Assembly: GCA_020249415.1 (NCBI GenBank)
Contig: JADCFR010000231.1
Coordinates: 1 to 15,658 of the forward strand
DNA from: Roseomonas sp.
Lineage (GTDB): Bacteria; Pseudomonadota; Alphaproteobacteria; Acetobacterales; Acetobacteraceae
DNA length: 15,658 bases
Direction: 5' to 3'
Each line of letters begins with the position of its first letter. Positions within the stretch are counted from its first letter, which is position 1. Below are positions 1 through 5,508 of the stretch, one piece after another. The position numbers and the translations under genes were made by a program. The notes below the pieces were generated by a model. The model was not told the origin of the DNA. It saw only the letters and a program-made list of their open reading frames with translations, and did not search any database.

Positions 1-41
1 GGGCATGGTGATGTTCTCCGATCCGTCCTGATGGCCGCGAC

Positions 42-710
42 TTAGGGCGCCACTTTCCGCAAATAAAGCTGCCACAATGGCAAACGATGATAGAATTCGA
101 TCTTTCGCTGATAGATATTGACGAAAGCGTCAATTGCAGGTTTTGGCATACGCAGGGGATCGCGCTTCTGGGGCATTTGATCCGACCAGATGTAGTCATC
201 GAAGATAAGCGTTCCGCCAACACGCAATAGCGGAAAAGCCAGTACTGCATCAGCCAGGACGTCGGGCGCTTCGTGTGAGCCATCAATGAAAATCAGATCG
301 AAACGCTCCCGCGGGCCAGCGGCCAAAAGCTGCAAAAGCCCATCATGCGAATTCTGCTTGATTTTGTGCAGGGTGACCCGATTGGCCACCTTTGCAAGCG
401 CAATGCTTGTATTGTGGTCGAAGCGACGTTCCACATCACTCATTGTCGCCCGGTAAAAACCGCTGGAGTCGCGATGTTCCTGACCGCCAACCCAGTTATC
501 TATGCAGGTCAGGGAAGCCTCACTTGGGGCAAGGGTACCGAGCTGTTCGATCGTGAAACAGGCGGATCTTCCCTCGAATGAGCCGATTTCGAGCGTATGG
601 CGCGGCTTTTCCTGTTGAAAAATACGCTGCCATGCCGGGATATTCGCGGCGAACCATTCGCGTGTGAAGTCGTATGAATCGGCATTGAAGGTGAGGTTGT
701 TTTCGGACAT
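42..710 (-). CDS. Class I SAM-dependent methyltransferase (Methyltransf_24-like)
   Basis: This is a 222-residue predicted SAM-dependent methyltransferase; the acceptor is unknown. The N-terminal part is followed by a glycine-rich motif I, LEIGSFEG (residues 40-47). An acidic position follows strand 2 (CIDNW, Asp71). The stretch FIDGSHEAPD (141-150) and the strand LRVGGTLIFDDY (162-173) are typical of small-molecule or sugar-modifying Methyltransf_24 proteins. No signal peptide or membrane segment is seen. The reading frame stays open to 824, but I chose the ATG at 708-710. It has a good AGGAG about 10 bases upstream, and the paralogous remnant at 950-1233 aligns from exactly this Met without gaps. 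It stands alone on the minus strand. Base composition is clearly lower in GC than the genes from 1276 onward, so horizontal acquisition is plausible. The fold is fairly sure; the substrate is not. Confidence 0.82.
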   Translation of the reverse strand: MSENNLTFNADSYDFTREWFAANIPAWQRIFQQEKPRHTLEIGSFEGRSACFTIEQLGTLAPSEASLTCIDNWVGGQEHRDSSGFYRATMSDVERRFDHNTSIALAKVANRVTLHKIKQNSHDGLLQLLAAGPRERFDLIFIDGSHEAPDVLADAVLAFPLLRVGGTLIFDDYIWSDQMPQKRDPLRMPKPAIDAFVNIYQRKIEFYHRLPLWQLYLRKVAP

Positions 711-782
711 GAAGTAATCTCTCCTGTAAAGACATCCCTTACCATGCCGAAGGCGATGGTTATCGGCATACGTCGCTGGTCG

Positions 783-818
783 TGCCATTCCAAGCTTTCT
801 GTGCGCGAGAGAATGGCA
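783..818. repeat. 8-bp inverted repeat upstream of the methyltransferase
   Basis: TGCCATTC (783-790) and GAATGGCA (811-818) are perfect reverse complements separated by 20 bases. They lie about 73 bp upstream of the methyltransferase start in the 239-bp spacer between the intact gene and the pseudogene copy. This could be an operator or a chance hairpin. Nothing else recognisable was found in 711-949. Confidence 0.3.
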
Positions 819-949
819 GGACATGGTCGCTGAAGCAATTCGTTCTTCGCCATGGTTGCTGGACCCTCGGGACGCCCTCAGATCCTGGACTTCGCTTCAC
901 GAGAAGGCATGAGCTTTCACACAGATGTCCATGGCGTTCGCGGCCTGTT

Positions 950-1233
950 TTACCGGGCAACTTTCTGCAAATAGAACTGCCAAAGGGGCAGCCATTGGTA
1001 AAGCGCCAGCTTTCTATGAAAGATATTCACGAAAGCATCAATCGCGGGTTTTGGCATTCTTGACGGATCGCGACGTTGAGGCAATTGGTCGGACCAGACA
1101 TAGTCATCAAAAATAAGTGTTTGGATGGTTTCAAGCGCGTAAGTATCCGATCCCAGGTCGGAATGAAGCGCGAAAACCAATCCTGCGTGAATTCATAGCC
1201 ATTGGTGCTGACATTATCCGGCGCATCAGACAT
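950..1233 (-). pseudogene. Internally deleted methyltransferase paralogue
   Basis: This is a broken second copy of the methyltransferase at 42-710. From the ATG at 1231-1233 (GGGAG ribosome site just upstream), the first 36 residues align without gaps to the intact protein (for example YEFTQDWF against YDFTREWF, then IPTWDRI against IPAWQRI). After LKP the frame runs into nonsense. One frame over, from about 1126 down to the TAA at 950-952, 56 residues match the intact C-terminus, TLIFDDYVWSDQLP onward. I count 42 of 56 identical. The copy is 385 bp shorter than the intact gene, which is not a multiple of three. It therefore lost about 130 residues, including motif I and the IDGSH stretch, and is also out of frame. 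It cannot make a working methyltransferase. The divergence shows the two copies were distinct paralogues before the deletion. Confidence 0.88.
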
Positions 1234-1275
1234 TGAAACTCTCCCGATTGATTACTGGATAGACAAAATGGGTTG

Positions 1276-2022
1276 TTATTGAAAAAGAAACTCTCGCGCA
1301 ATGCTGCGGCAATCCATCTCAAACTCCAGATCAACCACGGGCGGGCGGCAATATTGCCAGGTCAGCCCATGGCGCGCGGCGCCGCGTCGGACGATTTCCT
1401 CGGCGAAAAACGGCCCCAAATCATGCACCGTATAGGCCTGCACACCCGTCGTTGCGCGCCAATCGGCGCCCAGCAAGCCCATGCGGCGTTCCATCTCCCC
1501 CAGCACCCAGCGCGCCTTGGCGAGCATGCCGGCGGGTGAGGTATCACCAAGTGCCACCGTATTGCTGCGGTAATCGCCCTTGCCTTCGGCGGCTTCCCCA
1601 CTGCCGGCAATCGCGAAAGAAGGTGCCGCGCCAGCATCCGGCACGGTATAGACAAAGGCATGGAAACAAGGCTCCGCCGGTGGGGCGATTTCCGGGCAGA
1701 CATTGCTGCGCGCCACGGGGTTCAGCCCATCGCGGAATAGCCCCCATTCCTGCAAGACGCCACCATAAATGCGGTTGAAGGCGGCGAAGCCTGCTTCGGT
1801 GAATGGCGCGGGGGAGCGTAATTCGCAGGCCGCAAAAGCAAACTTTGGCCGCCCGAGCGCTTCCAAATGGGCCGCAATCCGCGCGAAACCCGCCATGAGC
1901 GGCAAGGGTTCAGCAAAGCGCACACGTTCCAGGCGGAAGCCCGGTTCGGCGGCGACACCGGCGCTATATTGATAGACGCCTGGAATGAAACGGTAGCCCG
2001 CTTCGGGAATTGTCTGGACCAT
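1276..2022 (-). CDS. RidA-like protein, 2-aminomuconate deaminase (CnbZ)-like
   Basis: This 248-residue protein is recognised as resembling the family annotated as 2-amino-5-chloromuconate deaminase CnbZ, a double-length relative of the RidA/YjgF group. In the characterised system that enzyme hydrolyses an enamine/imine of an aminomuconate to the keto acid plus ammonia. Recognisable blocks are YRFIPGVYQYSAGVA (10-24), FAACELRSPAPFTEAGF (63-79), DGLNPVARSNVCPE (98-111), AGSGEAAEGKGDYR (139-152) and the C-terminal CRPPVVDLEFEMD (225-237). The Arg of the last block sits where RidA proteins keep a carboxylate-binding Arg. No signal peptide is seen, so it should be cytoplasmic. The ATG at 2020-2022 has GGAAGG about 10 bases upstream. 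It is transcribed away from the Gfo/Idh-type gene across an 86-bp spacer. Family membership is fairly likely; the actual substrate may well differ, since no other aminophenol genes adjoin it. Confidence 0.6.
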   Translation of the reverse strand: MVQTIPEAGYRFIPGVYQYSAGVAAEPGFRLERVRFAEPLPLMAGFARIAAHLEALGRPKFAFAACELRSPAPFTEAGFAAFNRIYGGVLQEWGLFRDGLNPVARSNVCPEIAPPAEPCFHAFVYTVPDAGAAPSFAIAGSGEAAEGKGDYRSNTVALGDTSPAGMLAKARWVLGEMERRMGLLGADWRATTGVQAYTVHDLGPFFAEEIVRRGAARHGLTWQYCRPPVVDLEFEMDCRSIAREFLFQ

Positions 2023-2108
2023 GCGCGCCCTTCCGGCCTTTGGGTTGCGGTTCGGCCATGGTGATGGCAGTCAGGCTGCGGAACAAGCCCCCTCAAGGAC
2101 AGCATTGA
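2023..2108. promoter_or_regulatory. Divergent promoter region
   Basis: These 86 bp separate two head-to-head genes and must hold both promoters and leaders unless transcripts start further away. An AAGGA ribosome site for the plus-strand gene is at 2095-2099. I could not identify convincing -35/-10 pairs. Confidence 0.4.
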
Positions 2109-3068
2109 ATGGCACAGCCCGTCGCGCTTGGTATCATCGGCCTTGGCATCATGGGTGAGCGCCTGTTGCGCGCTGCCCTTGATCATGGCGCCGAAAGCGT
2201 CACCCCCGTCGCAGTCTGGGACCCCGCACCGGAAGCGGCGACGCGGCTTGCGGGCATCACCGGTGCGCCACGCATGGTGGCGACACCGGATGCGGTCATC
2301 AACGCCTGCGATTGCCTGTACATTGCCGCACCACCGGCCGCCCATATACCGCTGGCCGAGGCCGCCATCGCCGCCGGCCGCAGCGTCTTCATCGAAAAAC
2401 CGCTCGCGACATCGCTTCATGAGGCACGCGCTTTTGTGGCGCGGGCCGAGGCAGCGGGCGCGCGGGTAGCAGTGAATTTCCCGATGGCGTCATCGCCGGC
2501 GGTGGCGCAGCTTTCCACTTGGCGGGCTGCACTCACGCCCGAGAACCTCGCCATTGAAGTCGCCTTCCCCACCTGGCCGCGCGGCTGGCAGCAGGCGGCG
2601 GCAAGCTGGCTGGCGAAACGCGCCGAGGGTGGCTTCACGCGCGAAGTTGTCTCTCACTTCCTGTTTCTCACGCGCCGGCAATTGGGGCCAATCCAGCTTT
2701 TGGAAGCACAGGTGACCTATCCAGCCGGCGATGGCGCGGAAACCGCCATCACGGCGCGGCTGATGGCAGGTGGCGTCCCGGTCACGCTGCAAGGCTCGGT
2801 TGGCACCACCACCAAGGATGACCACAATACCTGGACACTGAATGGCGCAATCCGGCTGCGCGACTGGTCCTTTGCCGAAAGGCTTGGCGCTGATGGCGAT
2901 TGGGCGCAGGCGCCGGATGCGCTGCCCAATGAGAAAATGCGCCCGCTGGTGTTGAAGGGCCAATTGGCGCAAGTGGCCGCCATGACGCGCAGTGAGGCGC
3001 ATCGGCTGGCAACTTTGCGCGAAGCCCTGGAAGTGCAGGAAATTGTGGAGGCTATCTTGGCCGCGTGA
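2109..3068 (+). CDS. Gfo/Idh/MocA-family NAD(P)-dependent oxidoreductase
   Basis: This 319-residue protein is predicted to oxidise or reduce a hydroxyl/keto group of a sugar- or polyol-like or related small substrate with NAD(P). The Rossmann dinucleotide motif is GIIGLGIMG (residues 8-16). The family signature Lys lies in FIEKPLA (94-100, EKP at 96-98). The region that normally reads GG...D-x-G-x-H is here EGGFTREVVSH (172-182): the His (182) is kept, but the Asp four residues before it is Glu178 and the intervening Gly is replaced. The length is slightly shorter than typical members (about 330-390). No export signal is seen. Start ATG 2109 has AAGGA 9 bases upstream. It is a single-gene unit, divergent from the RidA-like gene and convergent with the CoA-transferase 20 bp downstream. 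The fold call is solid; the substrate is unknown and the altered catalytic motif adds doubt about activity. Confidence 0.82.
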   Translation: MAQPVALGIIGLGIMGERLLRAALDHGAESVTPVAVWDPAPEAATRLAGITGAPRMVATPDAVINACDCLYIAAPPAAHIPLAEAAIAAGRSVFIEKPLATSLHEARAFVARAEAAGARVAVNFPMASSPAVAQLSTWRAALTPENLAIEVAFPTWPRGWQQAAASWLAKRAEGGFTREVVSHFLFLTRRQLGPIQLLEAQVTYPAGDGAETAITARLMAGGVPVTLQGSVGTTTKDDHNTWTLNGAIRLRDWSFAERLGADGDWAQAPDALPNEKMRPLVLKGQLAQVAAMTRSEAHRLATLREALEVQEIVEAILAA

Positions 3069-3088
3069 AGCATTGCGTCATCGGCTGA

Positions 3089-4216
3089 TCAGCCCTTCAA
3101 AATCTCGGCATTATGGGCACCCAGTCGGGGCGCCGGCCCCGCCATGCGCGGCCTTTCGCCATTGAAGGAAAGCGGCATGGCGACGAGTGAAAAATCCTCA
3201 TTCGGCACCGGCTGCACCATGCCAAGCGCCTGGGTTTGCGGTTCGGCCAGCACTTCGGGAATGCTGTTCACCGGCGCGCAGGGCACACCAATCCGCGCCA
3301 GCCGTTCCAGCCATTTGGCCCGCGGTGTAATGCGCATCAGCGCCGCAATCATCGGCAGCAGAAGCGGCTTATGTTTCAGGCGTGCGCGATTGGTCGCAAA
3401 GCGTTCATCGCGCGCCCATTCCGCATGGCCCAATTCGGCGGCGAATTTCGCAAACAACCGGTCATTGCCGCAGCAGACCAATACCGGGCCATCGGCGGCA
3501 TCAAACGCCTCATAAGGTGTCAGATTGGGATGGCCAGAGGCATGGCGTTCCGGCAGCTTGCCCATATTCACATAGGCACTGATTTTCTGCCCGGCCCACA
3601 AAAGCGCTGTTTCAAACAGCGAAGTGTTCACGACGCCGCCCTGGCCCGTGCGGTGGCGCCGTTCCAGCATGGCGAGCGCGCCGAGCACGGTCCAAAGCCC
3701 TGTCCCCTGATCCACAACGGAGGCGCCCATGCGCACCGGCGGCCCATCCGGTTCGCCGGTGATGGAAGAAAGCCCACCAAAAGCCTGCAATAGCGGTTCA
3801 TAGCCAGGGCGCAGCTTTTCCGGCCCGACATGGCCAAAGGCCGACATTTCACAATAGATCAAATGCGGATGCCGCGCGGTTACGGCCTGCGCGCCAATCC
3901 CCAAAGCCTCTGCCGCACCGGGACGGAGATTATGCAGCATGATATCGGCCTGTGTGAGCAAGCCATGCAAAGCCTCCACCCCCTCCGGCGATTTCAGATC
4001 GAGTGTGATGGACTTTTTGCCGCGATTGAATTCGTGGAAATTCAGCGCATCGCCATGGCGGAAATCGGGGCCCATGCGGCGCGCATCATCGCCGCCATCG
4101 GGCTTTTCCACCTTGATCACATCAGCGCCGAGGTCAGCGAAAATCGCGCCCGCGAAAGGGCCGGCCAGCACCTGGCCAAGCTCCACCACGCGCACACCGG
4201 CAAGCACGCCCGTCAT
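3089..4216 (-). CDS. Family III CoA-transferase (CaiB/BaiF type)
   Basis: This 375-residue enzyme is predicted to move CoA between carboxylic acids through a mixed-anhydride on an active-site Asp. The N-terminal block LAGVRVVELGQVLAGPFAG (5-23), LGADVIKVEKPDGGDD (29-44) and RGKKSITLDLKSPEG (65-79) are typical family landmarks. The expected catalytic Asp is Asp169 in MGASVVDQGTG (163-173), the same number as in formyl-CoA transferase. It is cytoplasmic. The ATG at 4214-4216 overlaps the TGA of the upstream Bug receptor gene (ATGA), so the two are translationally coupled and very probably function together: receptor-delivered acid, then CoA activation. The stop at 3089-3091 lies inside a 12-bp palindrome and faces the Gfo/Idh-type gene tail to tail. 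The acceptor and donor are not readable from sequence; dicarboxylates such as citramalate, itaconate or mesaconate are candidates by family precedent only. Confidence 0.88.
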   Translation of the reverse strand: MTGVLAGVRVVELGQVLAGPFAGAIFADLGADVIKVEKPDGGDDARRMGPDFRHGDALNFHEFNRGKKSITLDLKSPEGVEALHGLLTQADIMLHNLRPGAAEALGIGAQAVTARHPHLIYCEMSAFGHVGPEKLRPGYEPLLQAFGGLSSITGEPDGPPVRMGASVVDQGTGLWTVLGALAMLERRHRTGQGGVVNTSLFETALLWAGQKISAYVNMGKLPERHASGHPNLTPYEAFDAADGPVLVCCGNDRLFAKFAAELGHAEWARDERFATNRARLKHKPLLLPMIAALMRITPRAKWLERLARIGVPCAPVNSIPEVLAEPQTQALGMVQPVPNEDFSLVAMPLSFNGERPRMAGPAPRLGAHNAEILKG

Positions 4217-5196
4217 TGCAATTCAATCCCGGCTTCGCGCACCAGGCGCTTCCATTTCTCGATCTCGCTTGCCTGGAAACGCGCCAGATCATCTGGCGAG
4301 CCCGGGCGCAACACCATGCCGCTGGCGGTCAGGCGGTCGCGCACGGCGGGGCGTGCCATGATCTCATTCACCAGGCCATTGACGCGGGCGATGATCTCGG
4401 GCGGCGTGCCGGCCGGCGCATAGATCGCATTCCAGGACAGCATTTCATAACCGGGGAAGCCCTGTTCTTCGACTGTCGGCAAATCGGGCATCATGGCAAC
4501 GCGCTGGCGGCTGGTGACACCAATCGCGCGCACGCGGCCTTCGCGCGCTTGCGGCATGGAGGTTGTGGCATCCACAAACATCACCTGCGCCACGCCGCCG
4601 ATCACATCCGTGATGCCAAGCGGATTCGAACGATAGGTGACATTGACCATATCCACGCCGGCCATGGATTTGAACATCTCTCCGGCCACGCGCGATGAGG
4701 CACTGCCGGAAGCGAAATTAAGCTTACCCGGATGTGCGCGCGCATAATCGGCAAGTTCGCGCATGCTGCGCACCGGCAGATCATTATTCACCACCACCAG
4801 CAGCACCCCGACACCAATCAAGGCAACCGGCGCGAATTCCGCGACTGGATCATAGGGCAGGCGATGAAACAAAGCCGGGTTGGACCCATGCGTGGTATTG
4901 GCCGTGGACAGAAACGTATAGCCATCAGGCCGCGCACGGGCGACCGCTTCTGAGGCGATGAAGCCATTAGCGCCGCCGCGATTATCCACCACCACGGGTT
5001 GGCCGAGTTCCGCACTCAGCGCATCGGTGAAATTGCGCGTGGTCACATCGGTGCCGCTGCCGGCGGGGAAGGCGACGATGAAGCGAATGGGCCGATCCGG
5101 CCAACGCGTGGCCGGTTGCGCGGCAGCGCCGCCCGCGCCCACCAAACCCAAAGCCCCCATAAGCGCCGCGCGGCGCGGCAATGCTGAGTGTTTCAT
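4213..5196 (-). CDS. Bug/TctC-family periplasmic tripartite tricarboxylate receptor
   Basis: This is a 327-residue extracytoplasmic solute receptor of the Bug (TctC) family, which binds small carboxylates for tripartite transporters or for signalling. The frame is open to 5280, but ATG 5194-5196 is chosen. It has AAAGGG about 8-13 bases upstream and starts a clean signal peptide: basic MKHSALPRRAA, a hydrophobic stretch and likely cleavage after GGAAA (about residue 26). A twin-Arg (residues 8-9) hints at Tat export. Mature landmarks are WPDRPIRFIVAFPAGSGTD (32-50), DNRGGANGFIASEAVARA (71-88), DGYT (91-94), FASGSASS (161-168) and the C-terminal lobe RVAMMPDLPTVEEQGFPGYE (232-251). Its stop overlaps the CoA-transferase start by four bases. 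No TctA or TctB permease gene occurs in the window. The ligand is unknown but is probably the acid that the coupled CoA-transferase activates. Confidence 0.9.
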   Translation of the reverse strand: MKHSALPRRAALMGALGLVGAGGAAAQPATRWPDRPIRFIVAFPAGSGTDVTTRNFTDALSAELGQPVVVDNRGGANGFIASEAVARARPDGYTFLSTANTTHGSNPALFHRLPYDPVAEFAPVALIGVGVLLVVVNNDLPVRSMRELADYARAHPGKLNFASGSASSRVAGEMFKSMAGVDMVNVTYRSNPLGITDVIGGVAQVMFVDATTSMPQAREGRVRAIGVTSRQRVAMMPDLPTVEEQGFPGYEMLSWNAIYAPAGTPPEIIARVNGLVNEIMARPAVRDRLTASGMVLRPGSPDDLARFQASEIEKWKRLVREAGIELQ

Positions 5197-5274
5197 GGCG
5201 TTTCCCTTTGGCTCTGGCGCGGCATCGCCCGCGGCGCCATAATCATGACCAAGCGTCATCGCGCCGGGCCAGGC

Positions 5275-5280
5275 TGTCAA
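5275..5280 (-). promoter_or_regulatory. Candidate -35 element for the Bug receptor operon
   Basis: On the minus strand these six bases read TTGACA, a perfect consensus -35, about 80 bp upstream of the receptor ATG. No good -10 hexamer is found at 16-18 bp spacing, so this is weak support for a promoter. Confidence 0.28.
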
Positions 5281-5292
5281 CGCCTGCGCGGA

Positions 5293-5336
5293 GCATTTTC
5301 AAGCCAAGTGGCTTCACTTGGCGACTCGGAAAATGC
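5293..5336. repeat. Nested palindromic (REP-like) element
   Basis: The first repeat unit sits inside a 44-bp nested palindrome. Outer arms are GCATTTTC (5293-5300) and GAAAATGC (5329-5336). Inner arms are GCCAAGTG (5303-5310) and CACTTGGC (5315-5322) around a GCTT loop. Both arm pairs are perfect 8-mers. The left outer arm is missing in front of repeats 2 and 3, so only this copy is the complete palindrome. Confidence 0.8.
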
Positions 5337-5450
5337 GACCAAATAAAGTTCAAGCCAAGTGGCTTCACTTGGCGACTCGGAAAATGCGACCAAATAAAGT
5401 TCAAGCCAAGTGGCTTCACTTGGCGACTCGGAAAATGCGACCAAATAAAG
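5298..5450. repeat. Three perfect 51-bp tandem repeats in a divergent promoter region
   Basis: Units 5298-5348, 5349-5399 and 5400-5450 are identical and abut with no spacer. Each begins TTCAAGCCAAGTGGCTTC, contains the GCCAAGTG/CACTTGGC inverted repeat with a 4-base loop, then GAAAATGC, and ends ACCAAATAAAG. The array fills half of the 312-bp gap (5197-5508) between the minus-strand Bug receptor and the plus-strand lyase gene. The 51-bp period is 17 codons, so any reading frame stays open through it; I take the resulting repeated peptide to be an artefact. No spacers exist, so it is not CRISPR. Perfect identity implies recent amplification or conversion, and copy number is likely to vary between strains. 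The function is unknown; it may be a multiplied REP-type element, a regulator site array or transcript hairpins. Confidence 0.95.
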
Positions 5451-5453
5451 TTG

Positions 5454-5495
5454 TGGTGCGTTTCCGGTGAACAAAGGTGAACCGACAACGCACCA
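5454..5495 (+). promoter_or_regulatory. Leader hairpin and direct repeats before the lyase gene
   Basis: TGGTGCGTT (5454-5462) and AACGCACCA (5487-5495) are perfect reverse complements. Inside them CGGT (5465-5468) pairs with ACCG (5481-5484) across a symmetric 2x2 internal loop. The right arm ends at the first base of the AAGGGG ribosome site (5495-5500). The loop region also holds a direct repeat GGTGAAC at 5466-5472 and 5476-5482, one helical turn apart. It could be an operator or a translation-controlling RNA hairpin for the lyase gene. Confidence 0.5.
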
Positions 5496-5508
5496 AGGGG
5501 AAACCGCC

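Noticed and set aside
763..1063. Open frames on the plus strand across the methyltransferase spacer
   Set aside because: No ribosome site or family resemblance, and they run antisense into the pseudogene.
1722..2420. 232-residue open frame on the minus strand
   Set aside because: It spans the divergent spacer and overlaps both the RidA-like gene and the Gfo/Idh-type gene in other frames; no protein features.
3083..3094. 12-bp palindrome GGCTGATCAGCC at the end of two convergent genes
   Set aside because: It has no loop or T-tract and includes the CoA-transferase stop codon; too short to call as a terminator, though it could contribute to one.
5298..5450. Possible CRISPR array or repeat-containing peptide (17-residue period)
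   Set aside because: The units abut without any spacers, so it is not CRISPR. The peptide frames run through because 51 is divisible by three, but they have no ribosome site and overlap the start regions of the flanking genes.
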